Shown here: piece by piece, positions 34,973 through 43,644 of the stretch
Layout of the letters: each line of letters opens with the position of its first letter
How positions within the stretch are numbered: position 1 is the first letter of the stretch
Assembly: GCA_038734275.1 (NCBI GenBank)
Contig: JAVYOO010000001.1
Location: 1-64,000 of the forward strand
DNA length: 64,000 nt
Direction: 5' to 3'
Source of the DNA: Archaeoglobaceae archaeon
GTDB lineage: Archaea > Halobacteriota > Archaeoglobi > Archaeoglobales > Archaeoglobaceae
Translations under genes and position numbers: made by a program
The notes under the pieces: model-generated
The model's database searches: none
What the model saw: the letters and a program-made list of their open reading frames with translations, nothing else
Told to the model about the DNA's origin: nothing

Positions 34973-36330
34973 TGTGTGGTATAGCGGGAGTGTATAGTGA
35001 GAAGTCCTTAGCGGGAGAAAATGTTTATTATGCTCTTTTCTCCTTACAACATAGAGGGCAGGAATCTGCAGGAATAGCATTCTTTAGCGATACCCTTCGC
35101 TATAAAAAACAAATGGGCTTAGTATCGGAAGTTTTTACTAAGGAAGATCTGATTCCGGCAAAATATGCTATAGGACATGTCAGGTATTCAACTACAGGGC
35201 TTTCAAGGTTGGAAAATGCCCAGCCTTTTGTTGTGAAGTCAAAAATTGGAAGTATAGCTGTTGCACATAATGGAAATCTCGTCAACCATTTGCAGCTGAG
35301 AAAAGAACTCGAAAATGACGGCGGTGTGTTTACATCTGATTCGGATTCTGAGATCATAGCACAACTTTTATCGAAAATACTGCTCAAAGATGGCGACTTC
35401 AAGGACTACCTTCAAGAACTCAACTCAAAGCTTGTTGGAAGCCACTCATGCGTTTTACTTATAAACGACAAAATCGTTGCGTATCGCGATCCACTGGGCT
35501 TCAGACCGCTTTGCGTCGGAGAACTTGATGATGGATACATAGTGTGCAGTGAAAGCTGTGCCATCGATGCTCTCGGCGGGAAATTCATAAAGGATATCGC
35601 TCCAGGAGAAGCTGTGATAATAGAAAATGGGGAACTTGAATTTTTCAGATTTGCAAAAAGCAAAAAGAGGGCTGTTTGTGTATTCGAATACATATACTTT
35701 GCCCGGCCAGATTCAATCATCGATGGGATTAATGTTTACAAGGCAAGGACCGAAATGGGAAGAATACTTGCTGAAGAAGCTCCAGCGAACGCGGATTTTG
35801 TTTCTGCGGTTCCTGATAGTGGTATAACTGCTGCCATAGGGTATTCAACAAGATCTGGACTGCCATATATGGAAAGTCTGATTAAGAACCGATACATAGG
35901 CAGAACCTTTATCATGCCCAAACAGGAGCTTAGAGAATTGCTGGTAAAGTTTAAAGTGAACGTGATTAAGGAAAACGTGATTGGCAAAAGAATCGTGCTT
36001 GTGGACGACAGCATAGTGAGAGCGACAACTTCAAAAAGAATAGTGGAGATGATAAAAAAAGCGGGAGCAAAAGAAATTCATTTAAGAATCGGCAGTCCAC
36101 CAATAATTGCTCCATGCTATTTTGGCATCGATATGAAGACAAGAGAAGAACTCATCGCTTCAAGTCACACCGTCGAAGAAATTAGAGAGATCGTTGGTGC
36201 GGACAGTTTGCACTATCTCAGTCTTGAAGGGTTGCTAAAGGCTCTAAGGAAATTAGGTGGGGAAGAGTTTTGCATAGCCTGCCTTACTGGCAGGTATCCA
36301 GTTCCAGTTCCGGGTGAGTTATCGGAGTAG
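34972..36330 (+). CDS. purF: Amidophosphoribosyltransferase PurF
   Basis: A 452-residue enzyme for the first committed step of purine synthesis: PRPP plus glutamine to phosphoribosylamine. Cys2 of MCGIAGVY is the glutaminase nucleophile once Met is removed; there is no propeptide. VLVDDSIVRATTSK is the PRPP site. Cys residues including FCIACLTGRYP suggest the iron-sulfur type of PurF. Its end overlaps the convergent zinc-ribbon gene by 12 bp. Confidence 0.95.
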   Translation: MCGIAGVYSEKSLAGENVYYALFSLQHRGQESAGIAFFSDTLRYKKQMGLVSEVFTKEDLIPAKYAIGHVRYSTTGLSRLENAQPFVVKSKIGSIAVAHNGNLVNHLQLRKELENDGGVFTSDSDSEIIAQLLSKILLKDGDFKDYLQELNSKLVGSHSCVLLINDKIVAYRDPLGFRPLCVGELDDGYIVCSESCAIDALGGKFIKDIAPGEAVIIENGELEFFRFAKSKKRAVCVFEYIYFARPDSIIDGINVYKARTEMGRILAEEAPANADFVSAVPDSGITAAIGYSTRSGLPYMESLIKNRYIGRTFIMPKQELRELLVKFKVNVIKENVIGKRIVLVDDSIVRATTSKRIVEMIKKAGAKEIHLRIGSPPIIAPCYFGIDMKTREELIASSHTVEEIREIVGADSLHYLSLEGLLKALRKLGGEEFCIACLTGRYPVPVPGELSE

Positions 36331-36507
36331 GGGTAGCCAGAATATTATCAGAAGAATCAGTAGCATTAGAAACATAAACAAAGTAAAATTTCTCTGCCTT
36401 TTTCTCTCTTTCTCCATCTTTTCTTCGCATTCTTCGCTACAGTAGTATTTATCCAATTCTATCGCTTTTCCGCACACTATGCAATGGCGGTGTGGAACAA
36501 TGGGCAT
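36319..36507 (-). CDS. Small zinc-ribbon membrane protein (DUF2116-like)
   Basis: A 62-residue protein: the zinc finger HCIVCGKAIELDKYYCSEEC, a charged helix, then a C-terminal membrane helix LFMFLMLLILLIIFWL. ATG36507 is chosen over an upstream non-family extension to 36558. Families like this are common in Euryarchaeota with unknown role. Convergent with purF. Confidence 0.75.
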   Translation of the reverse strand: MPIVPHRHCIVCGKAIELDKYYCSEECEEKMEKERKRQRNFTLFMFLMLLILLIIFWLPLLR

Positions 36508-36614
36508 AGAGTTCGTTGATTCGCAATATAAAAAATTTTTCAAAAGAAAATACAACATTCGAGCTGGTGTTGTGGCAAACTTTATAAGCAGTATTAAATA
36601 AAAGATCTAACGAA

Positions 36615-36685
36615 GCGGTCGTAGTCTAGTGGCAGGACACGGGCTTCCCGAGCCCGTTGCCCGGGTTCAAATCCCGGCGACCGCA
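36615..36685 (+). tRNA. tRNA-Gly (anticodon CCC)
   Basis: Acceptor GCGGTCG pairs with CGACCGC. The anticodon stem CGGGC/GCCCG closes loop TTCCCGA, giving anticodon CCC. The T arm is CCGGGTTCAAATCCCGG. CCA not encoded. A TATA-like CTTTATAAG lies about 30 bp upstream. Confidence 0.96.
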
Positions 36686-37073
36686 TGCTTTTAATCAATT
36701 AACCACTTTTTAATCCTTTTACGCTTGTAAGAAACTGAAACTCTCCGAAAAATCGAGTGAAAAATCAAATCTTAAATTTGGTTTAGATAAACTTTTTTCA
36801 CACTGAGTCCCAAATAACCACGGAATAATAGCAATTTTTTCTGGTTCGAAAATTATAGCGGACAATGCCAGAAATATCATAGAGAGTAATAGAGAGTAAA
36901 AGCCCCCCGTAGTGAAAAGCGGTCCAATTCCTACAAATCTTTTTAAGATCCTTTGATGAGTAGCAATCTTTCTTCAAAGTGGCGAGAAGCAATGTAAAAG
37001 TTGCAAAAACCGTCGCAAGGGCTAAGAGTGTTATTTGAATCAAATTTTAGGATTATTTTTCCAAACAGGGTTA
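36686..37073. other. Intergenic stretch without a firm gene
   Basis: A minus-strand frame from TTG37043 to 36798 (81 codons) begins with a hydrophobic helix (ITLLALATVFATFTLLLATL), but has no ribosome site and its sequence composition after residue 30 is unconvincing. It may be the remnant of a membrane protein. Otherwise only AT-rich sequence is seen. Confidence 0.35.
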
Positions 37074-37439
37074 TTAATCCTTTAGATGCTTCTCAATCAC
37101 TTCTATGAGCTTTTTGCGAGTGAAAGGCTTCTCAATTACTTCCTTAGCCCCGGCTTTTAACAAATCTTTTTCTTTACTCATATAATAAGCAGTTATGCCC
37201 ACTATCTTTGCGTTTGGATCAATACGTAGAATGTTCTCGGTAGTTTCGATACCATCCATCTCGGGCATGACTATATCAGTCAAAACAAGGTCTGGTTTAA
37301 TGTTCTGGTAGATCTTTACAGCTTCTTTTCCATTTGTTGCTTTCACGACTTCATATTTGTCCTTAAGCATTAGTTCCAAGGCTTCAAGTAGTGCAATGTC
37401 GTCATCTACGATGAGTATGACCCTTTTTATTCCAGGCAT
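37074..37439 (-). CDS. Single-domain response regulator (CheY-like)
   Basis: A 121-residue receiver domain. The acidic pocket is VDDD, the phosphoacceptor Asp is in LVLTDIVMPEMDG, the switch Thr is in VGITAY, and the Lys is in VIEKPFT. There is no output domain, so it acts by protein contact. No kinase gene lies nearby. Confidence 0.93.
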   Translation of the reverse strand: MPGIKRVILIVDDDIALLEALELMLKDKYEVVKATNGKEAVKIYQNIKPDLVLTDIVMPEMDGIETTENILRIDPNAKIVGITAYYMSKEKDLLKAGAKEVIEKPFTRKKLIEVIEKHLKD

Positions 37440-37483
37440 GAAATTTCTTTAACGCAAACACTATATAAATTTCTCGCAACCTT

Positions 37484-38152
37484 TTATCTCTTTATAATCT
37501 TAGCAGAAAAATCGTTACCAACTATGACAGAAGTAATCATTTTCGCTGGAAACACACCATTTTCAATAACCCCGCTCACGAGTTTTAGCTCTTTTTCGAG
37601 CTCTTCGGGGTTCTCAATAATCCCAAAGTCGCAGTCCAAGATAAAATTTCCGTTATCCGTTATTACAGGTCCAACCTTTCCTTTCGCCTCTCTGAGCTTT
37701 GGTTTGCAGACAGAAGATAGTTTTCTAAGCACGTAACCATATGCAAAGGGCATAACTTCAACTGGAACTGGCATTGAAAGCTTCTCTACAAGTTTAGACT
37801 CATCCACAATTATTATTACCTTTCTGCTGGCGTTTGCCAGTATTTTTTCTCGAGTTAGTGCTCCACCCCCGCCCTTGATACAGTTCAGCTTGGCATCAAC
37901 CTGATCCGCCCCATCTATGCAGATTTCGGGTTCTTTTTCAATCAAATCCGTTATAATTATACCGTTTCTCGCTCCTGCAATCATTGCTTGGTAAGAACTT
38001 GGGATCCCATAAATTCTTATCCCCTCCTTCCTTATTCTTTCCCCGAGAAGGTTCAAAAAAACCTCTACAGTGCTTCCACTTCCAATTCCAATCGTCATTT
38101 CATCTTTTATTAGACTAAGAGCAATTTTTGCAGCATTATATTTTCCATTCAT
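37484..38152 (-). CDS. rpiA: Ribose-5-phosphate isomerase A
   Basis: A 222-residue enzyme interconverting ribose-5-phosphate and ribulose-5-phosphate. GIGSGSTVEVF is the phosphate site, and DGADQVDAKLNCIKGGGGALTREKI carries the catalytic Asp and Lys. Supplies PRPP for purF and the his genes in the window. It overlaps surE by 17 bp and is translated after it. Confidence 0.94.
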   Translation of the reverse strand: MNGKYNAAKIALSLIKDEMTIGIGSGSTVEVFLNLLGERIRKEGIRIYGIPSSYQAMIAGARNGIIITDLIEKEPEICIDGADQVDAKLNCIKGGGGALTREKILANASRKVIIIVDESKLVEKLSMPVPVEVMPFAYGYVLRKLSSVCKPKLREAKGKVGPVITDNGNFILDCDFGIIENPEELEKELKLVSGVIENGVFPAKMITSVIVGNDFSAKIIKR

Positions 38153-38906
38153 CCATCCAGCCCCTTAAAGCTTCGCAATCTGAGGTTGCATTTAAGGATA
38201 TCGGTGTTATAGAAACAAACCCGTTTCTAAGTGCATGTATATCCGTTCCGGGTTCTGCATTTTCGATTTCAATTCCATGAATCCAGTAATATTCCCTGCC
38301 TCTCGGATCAAGTCTCTTTTCTACCTTCGTTTCATACATTTTTCTAGCAAGCCTTGTTATCGCTAATTTTCCTGTGAAATTTCTCGGAATATTGATATTC
38401 AAAACATCTACACTATCTGGAAGTCCTTTTTCTAAAACTTTTCTTGCGATCCATTTTAAAACCTTTTTTGCGTTCTCAAAGTCATAATTACAACTTAACT
38501 CGAACTTTAAAAGCTCGTGCATCTCTACCGAGATTGCTATCGCATTACTTCCATGGGTTGCAGCTTCGAGAGCAGCACAAACTGTTCCAGAAGTAGTTAC
38601 AGCTTCTGTAGACAGATTTTCGCCGAGATTTATACCACAAACCGTTAAATCCGGCAATTTTTTCATTATCTCATAAATTCCGATGATCACAGCATCAGTT
38701 GGTGTTCCATCGATTGCGTACAAATTCATACCATCTATCTCCATTTCGAAGAATCTGACTGGGCGCATAATTGAGATGCTCCTACCGACTCCGCTCATCT
38801 GCGTTATCGGTGCAACCACGACTACTTCGTCGATTTCGCTCAGCGCAGTGTAAGCTGCTCGAAGTCCTTTTGAGTAGACACCGTCATCGTTGGTAAGCAG
38901 AATCAT
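38136..38906 (-). CDS. surE: SurE 5'/3'-nucleotidase
   Basis: A 256-residue metal-dependent phosphatase. The LTNDDG signature at the N-terminus, APITQMSGVGRSISI and the GTPTDAV segment are typical. Removes phosphate from nucleoside monophosphates. Its 3' end overlaps rpiA, giving an operon for nucleotide and pentose turnover. Confidence 0.94.
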   Translation of the reverse strand: MILLTNDDGVYSKGLRAAYTALSEIDEVVVVAPITQMSGVGRSISIMRPVRFFEMEIDGMNLYAIDGTPTDAVIIGIYEIMKKLPDLTVCGINLGENLSTEAVTTSGTVCAALEAATHGSNAIAISVEMHELLKFELSCNYDFENAKKVLKWIARKVLEKGLPDSVDVLNINIPRNFTGKLAITRLARKMYETKVEKRLDPRGREYYWIHGIEIENAEPGTDIHALRNGFVSITPISLNATSDCEALRGWMDEWKI

Positions 38907-38979
38907 CTCCTTAATTACAGCCTTCAGACTATAAATCTTTTCAGAAAAAGTTTTTTAATTTCTGGTATAAATTGCTTAC

Positions 38980-40062
38980 ATGAACGAAGTAGAAAGAAAA
39001 TGTCTTTCATCCCTTCTTGGAATTCTTGAAAATTTCTACGAGCAGATGAAATCTGGTCACATCCCGGAATTGAGTATTTCCACAAGAACGAAGTTCAACA
39101 TAGAATTCGATGAAGATTCTGGGGTTTGGGTTTATGGGGATAAGAAATCCATTACTTCTGCAAAAACTATTAAGGGCGCATTAAAAATCCTGAAGATGGC
39201 ATATGTAATTGGTTTTCTTAAAGAACAGCTTGCTGTAAATAAATCCTCAACACTCAGAGAGCTTTACTACATAACAGAGAGCTGGGGGTATGCAAAATTT
39301 GATGAACAGGACGAAAGTGACAGGCTAATCGAAGATCTCGAAATCCTTTCGGGTTATCAGAGAGAACAATTTCACATTCGACCAGAAGAAGATGGAGCAA
39401 CAATTGTTGGACCAATCCGGATCAGAGAGGAAACAAGAAGAGGAATAAAAGAAATACACTGTCAAGACGATGTTGGCGAAGGTGGATATCAGATACCTGT
39501 GAATGTGGACAAACTGCAATTCGTTGATCACGATGCAAAATTTGCAATTGCCATAGAAACTGGAGGTATGCGGGATAGGCTTGTAGAAAACGGTTTTGAT
39601 GAGAAGTTTAATGCAATAATCGTTCATCTCAAAGGGCAGCCAGCAAGAAGTACAAGAAGACTTTTGCGAAGGTTAAACACAGAGCTAAACATCCCTGTTG
39701 TAGTTTTTACGGATGGTGATCCTTGGAGTTACAGAATCTATGCAAGTGTTGCTTACGGGAGTATAAAGTCCGCTCATTTGTCAGAATATCTCGCAACCCC
39801 CGATGCGAAGTTTCTGGGTGTCACACCTTCAGATATTGTAAGATACGATTTGCCATCGGATAAATTAACAGACGAAGACATAAAAGCTCTCAATGCAATA
39901 CTCACAGATCCAAGGTTTGATACAGATTTCTGGCGAAAAGAGGTAAAACTGCAATTGGAGCTAAACAAAAAGTCAGAGCAGCAGGCCTTGGCAAAATACG
40001 GGTTAGATTACGTTACAGACGTGTATCTCCCGGAGAAGCTCACTGAAATGGGAATAATCTAA
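38980..40062 (+). CDS. top6A: DNA topoisomerase VI subunit A
   Basis: A 360-residue subunit of the type IIB topoisomerase. The catalytic Tyr is one of Tyr96/Tyr97 in [12 protein letters not shown]. The Toprim acidic residues are in [11 protein letters not shown] and [11 protein letters not shown]. It makes the double-strand cut while subunit B binds ATP. Subunit B is not next to it here, unlike many archaea. Confidence 0.95.
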   Translation: MNEVERKCLSSLLGILENFYEQMKSGHIPELSISTRTKFNIEFDEDSGVWVYGDKKSITSAKTIKGALKILKMAYVIGFLKEQLAVNKSSTLRELYYITESWGYAKFDEQDESDRLIEDLEILSGYQREQFHIRPEEDGATIVGPIRIREETRRGIKEIHCQDDVGEGGYQIPVNVDKLQFVDHDAKFAIAIETGGMRDRLVENGFDEKFNAIIVHLKGQPARSTRRLLRRLNTELNIPVVVFTDGDPWSYRIYASVAYGSIKSAHLSEYLATPDAKFLGVTPSDIVRYDLPSDKLTDEDIKALNAILTDPRFDTDFWRKEVKLQLELNKKSEQQALAKYGLDYVTDVYLPEKLTEMGII

Positions 40063-40117
40063 AAATAATAATGAATCAATTCCAGATGGTATCACATAAT
40101 GCTCTACTTCGGAAAGT

Positions 40118-40337
40118 ATGACTTTTTGTGATTTTTCCGAGCTTATTGGTTGCGAAGCGGAGATCTACCGTGATAGAGAGTGGTTTTTCATATACATAGT
40201 TGGCAACTCGGTTGGCAACTCATATGAGATATCCAGCGAAAATAAAACTCCACAGCCTTCAAAACGAGAATCAAGCCATTCAAAAAATCGAGAATTCAAG
40301 GAAGGCAATTCGACTATTTTACAACTTGAAAATAAAG
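40118..40337 (+). pseudogene. Possible N-terminal integrase remnant leading into tRNA-Lys
   Basis: A plus-strand frame of about 70 codons starts near 40118 with MTFCDFSEL and runs straight into the 3' end of the minus-strand tRNA-Lys gene. In SSV-type elements the integrase gene is split at an att site in a tRNA 3' end, leaving an Int(N) piece that points into the tRNA in just this way. The amino acids are polar and no catalytic motif exists in this part. The region also holds a tandem 11-bp GTTGGCAACTC (40199-40209, 40211-40221). Tentative. Confidence 0.35.
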
Positions 40338-40411
40338 CGGGCCGGGAGGGATTTGAACCCACGACTGCGGGATTAAGAGTCCCGCGCTCTTCCTGGCTAA
40401 GCTACCGGCCC
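40338..40411 (-). tRNA. tRNA-Lys (anticodon CTT)
   Basis: Minus-strand cloverleaf: acceptor GGGCCGG with CCGGCCC, anticodon stem CGGGA/TCCCG closing CTCTTAA (anticodon CTT, reads AAG). The T arm is GTGGGTTCAAATCCC. CCA is not encoded. Confidence 0.95.
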
Positions 40412-40550
40412 TTTATACCCATCATCCTTTGGGCTTTAAAATTTTCTGTTTGTTTCGTTTTGAACATAAAAACTTTGTGTTGAATTCAGTTTTCGGATGT
40501 TTTTAACTAAGTCGAAATCTTAAAATAAAATAATTTTAAAATAAAATAGG

Positions 40551-41954
40551 TTAATCCCTCTTAACTAAGACGTTTTCTGGTTTTCCGGCGGGAGGTTTGT
40601 ATTTCGGCGGATATATCCCAACTCGCTGTGCCTCTTTTATAAGCCAATCCCTGTGATCTGGATGAGCTATGTTTATCAATGCGGTCGCTCTCTCTCTTAT
40701 TGGATAACCCCTCAGATATGCTATACCCCACTCTGTAGCGACGTATTGGACCATGGTTCTTGGAACAGTCACTGCAGAACCCTCGGGCAGAGTTGGAAGA
40801 ATTCTGGAAGATCCATTATAAGTCGAGTAGAGAGCAAGAACCGATTTACCTTTTCTGTCATTGCTGAACAGACAGCCCATAACGAAGTCAAGCTGTCCAC
40901 CTGTTCCACTTATCTGGAAAAGCTTACATGAAGGTGTCAACAGCCCCATCTGTTCGGAGTTAACTTGCCCCATTAAGTCTATCTGGGCTGCTTGATTGAG
41001 GGAGAACATTTTTGGTTGCTGTGCAATTAAGAAAGGGTTATTCGTGTAATCCACGGGATAGCTTGCAAGTGCTGGATTTCTATCTATGAAGTCGTAGAGT
41101 TTTCTAGTCCCTATTGTGAACGTAAATGCTGATCTTCCTTTGTCGAATTTCTTCTGGGAATTTGTAATTATACCCTCCTCTATCAATTCCATGGTGCCAT
41201 CTCCGATCATCTCCGTGTGAACTCCGAGCTCTTTGAAGTCATACTCCTTCAGCAGTTTTATTACCGAGTCCGGAAGGGAGCCTATTCCAACCTGAAGGGT
41301 TGATCCGTCCTCTATTAAATTGGCTTCGATTATATTTTCTGCGATCATCTCGTCTTGTTCGGTGGACGGTGGCACAAAGGGAAGGCATGGTGTGAGGTTG
41401 TCATCTTCAACAATATAATCCACTTCGGAAATGTGAATGGTTTCATCATAGCCACCATTTACCCATGGCATGTCTTTTTTAACCACTAAGACGACTTTCT
41501 TTGAAGATTCTGCCAGTGCCTTCATATGGGAATTCGTAACTCCGAAGTTAAAGTATCCATGTTCATCCATTTGGGTTGTCACTAGGAATGAAATGTCTAC
41601 CTTATCCTTGTGAATTTCCCTTGTTATCCTTGGAACGTCAAAGTAGAGATTTGGAAGGTATATTGCGGTTCCTAATTCTCTTGCAAAAGGTCTACAGCCA
41701 AGATGAACAAATCCACTCATCCATAGGAAAACTTCGCACTCAGGATCTGCCTGGAGAAATTCATATGGCAATACATCGATAAAAGTCGAAACGACCACGT
41801 TTTGAAGTTCATTTTTTCTCTTGGCCAGATGTGTGTCAATGATATGTGCAAAGCTCATTGATCCTCCGAGAGCAATTACTGAGTTGCTTTGAACAAGCTT
41901 CGCTGCTTCTTCTGCAGTTATCAGCTTCTTTTCGTATTCGCTTCTCAATCCCAT
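40551..41954 (-). CDS. Acetyl-CoA hydrolase / CoA-transferase family protein
   Basis: A CoA-transferase of about 467 residues, similar to 4-hydroxybutyrate or butyrate CoA-transferases and acetyl-CoA hydrolase. Features are IALGGSMSFAH near the N-terminus, LQVGIGSLPDSV, the putative catalytic Glu in LGVHTEMIGDGTMEL, and SGTGGQLDFVMG in the C-terminal domain. GGTGG stands before ATG41954; in-frame GTG codons upstream are other options. The acyl group is unknown. Confidence 0.87.
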   Translation of the reverse strand: MGLRSEYEKKLITAEEAAKLVQSNSVIALGGSMSFAHIIDTHLAKRKNELQNVVVSTFIDVLPYEFLQADPECEVFLWMSGFVHLGCRPFARELGTAIYLPNLYFDVPRITREIHKDKVDISFLVTTQMDEHGYFNFGVTNSHMKALAESSKKVVLVVKKDMPWVNGGYDETIHISEVDYIVEDDNLTPCLPFVPPSTEQDEMIAENIIEANLIEDGSTLQVGIGSLPDSVIKLLKEYDFKELGVHTEMIGDGTMELIEEGIITNSQKKFDKGRSAFTFTIGTRKLYDFIDRNPALASYPVDYTNNPFLIAQQPKMFSLNQAAQIDLMGQVNSEQMGLLTPSCKLFQISGTGGQLDFVMGCLFSNDRKGKSVLALYSTYNGSSRILPTLPEGSAVTVPRTMVQYVATEWGIAYLRGYPIRERATALINIAHPDHRDWLIKEAQRVGIYPPKYKPPAGKPENVLVKRD

Positions 41955-42100
41955 ATCCACCACTCTCACGTCTTGCGACGAAGAAGATATTTAAAATTTA
42001 CGCTAAATAATATTTTGCAGATTAATCTTTAAAATAATTTCAAATGATTAAAATGAATGCTGAACGAAAGGTTTATTAAATAAATAATTTTTTTACAGTT

Positions 42101-42496
42101 ATGGCGATTGTTGTAGCTCTCGATAAAAAGTCAAAGAGAAGTGAAAGAGTTCTTAGTTTCTCGATAGAAGAAGCTAAACTGCGAAATGAAAAGCTTATAT
42201 TTGTCCATTCACTTTACGGGGGAGAGAGAACAACGCAAGAAGAAATTGACAACGGCGAAGCGTTGCTTAAATGGGCGGAAGAGATTGCCAAAAGTGCTGG
42301 GGTGAATTGCGAAACGAAACTTCTTGTTAGGGGCAAGGAACCTGCTGAGGACATTATAGAATTTGCAGATGAAGTTAAGGCAAGTATTATCGTGATAGGT
42401 GTAAGAAAAAGAAGACCTGCAGGGAAAGTTCTTTTCGGGAGTGTAGCCCAAGATGTGATCCTTCACTCGAATCAGCCAGTAATTTGTATAAAATAA
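42101..42496 (+). CDS. Universal stress protein (UspA family)
   Basis: A 131-residue single-domain Usp. VVALDKKSKRSERVLSFSIE and the ATP-site pattern VIGVRKRRPAGKVLFGSVAQ (G-x2-R...G-x9-G-S) are present. Function as nucleotide-binding stress factor is general. It has an AT-rich upstream with TATA-like TTTATTAAATA. Confidence 0.9.
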   Translation: MAIVVALDKKSKRSERVLSFSIEEAKLRNEKLIFVHSLYGGERTTQEEIDNGEALLKWAEEIAKSAGVNCETKLLVRGKEPAEDIIEFADEVKASIIVIGVRKRRPAGKVLFGSVAQDVILHSNQPVICIK

Positions 42497-42512
42497 TAAA
42501 ATTTTATTTTTA

Positions 42513-43490
42513 TCAAGATTCCATAAGCTTCCTTAACCTCGTTCTTGCATCATCTATCATTGAATTTAGATACTTCGCTACGGCCTTTTTAAGATCCATT
42601 GGGTGCAGTGATCCATTCTTGAAATCCTCTGTCATTGCTTCAAAACTCTCATATTCCACATCTCCGCCAAATTTTAGATCTCTTTCTATCCTTATTTTTC
42701 CAAAAGCTGGAAAGACATAATGTCGTGCAAGATCGATTATGGGATTTCCATCCAGAACCTTTGGAGGGCAGTATGCTTTCATTATCTTTCTTTCGACCTC
42801 TTCAGCAGAGTCGCTTATCGAGATATAATTTCCCTTCGATTTGCTCATCTTTTCTCCATCAAGACCAGAAATGATTGGTGTGTGGATGCAGATTGGCGCT
42901 TTATATCCTAATGCTGGCAAGTTCTCTCTTGCAAGCATATGAATCTTTCTCTGGTCTATGCCTCCAACTGCCACGTCTATTTTAAGGTAGGCTATATCCA
43001 GTGCCTGCATTAGCGGGTAAATCATCTGTGAAACCATAGGGTCTTCTTTTCTTCTGCTAACTTCATCCATGCTTCTTTTTGCTCTGTTAAGTGTTGTAAT
43101 TCTGGCTAATTTAAGAACGTCGAGAACGTAGTCTCTGTTAAGCTGATAATCGCTACCAAGAACAAATTTTGTCATCTTCTCTTCCAATCCAAAAGCAATG
43201 AAGGTTTTCATGTTTCTTTCAGCCATTTTTTTTATTTCTTCAAAAGTCCCCTTTTCATTCAGGTAGGCATGGATGTCTGCGAGCAAAACTACTATCTCGA
43301 ACCCGATGCTCTGTAAGTCTTTAAGCTTGTTTACGGTGATAAGATGTCCAAGATGTATCTCTCCACTTGGTTCATAACCAACATAGGCTCTTGGTCTCTC
43401 TTTTTCTTCGAGTAGATTTCTGAGTTCTTCCAATAGCACAACTTCCTCAGTATTTCTCGTTGCTATGGCAATCTTCTTTTCAATATCCAT
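42513..43490 (-). CDS. tyrS: Tyrosyl-tRNA synthetase
   Basis: A class I synthetase of about 325 residues. HIGH-type motif in GYEPSGEIHLGH, tyrosine-binding segment, and KMSKSKGN. The archaeal form lacks the long bacterial tail. ATG43490 (MDIEKKIAIATRN) or ATG43505 are the likely starts; the open frame to 43589 adds non-family residues. Divergent from the malic enzyme. Confidence 0.93.
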   Translation of the reverse strand: MDIEKKIAIATRNTEEVVLLEELRNLLEEKERPRAYVGYEPSGEIHLGHLITVNKLKDLQSIGFEIVVLLADIHAYLNEKGTFEEIKKMAERNMKTFIAFGLEEKMTKFVLGSDYQLNRDYVLDVLKLARITTLNRAKRSMDEVSRRKEDPMVSQMIYPLMQALDIAYLKIDVAVGGIDQRKIHMLARENLPALGYKAPICIHTPIISGLDGEKMSKSKGNYISISDSAEEVERKIMKAYCPPKVLDGNPIIDLARHYVFPAFGKIRIERDLKFGGDVEYESFEAMTEDFKNGSLHPMDLKKAVAKYLNSMIDDARTRLRKLMES

Positions 43491-43644
43491 AGCTGCAGTT
43501 CGCATTCGATTTTTAAACTTCTTCCAAGTTATGTTAAAAATGGAGCTTACATATAAGCAAATTTTTGTTGGATACGTATTTTCAAGCAAAAAGTTTAAAT
43601 TTAGAATTTGAATACGTATAATATCTAATTTGGAGGTGGTTTAT

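Noticed and set aside
36798-37043. 81-codon minus-strand frame after the response regulator gene
   Set aside because: TTG start, no ribosome site, poor composition after the first helix; listed only as part of the intergenic stretch.
40500-40550. Tandem TTAAAATAAAAT near the CoA-transferase stop
   Set aside because: Simple AT-rich sequence, two copies only, most likely a terminator-region composition effect.
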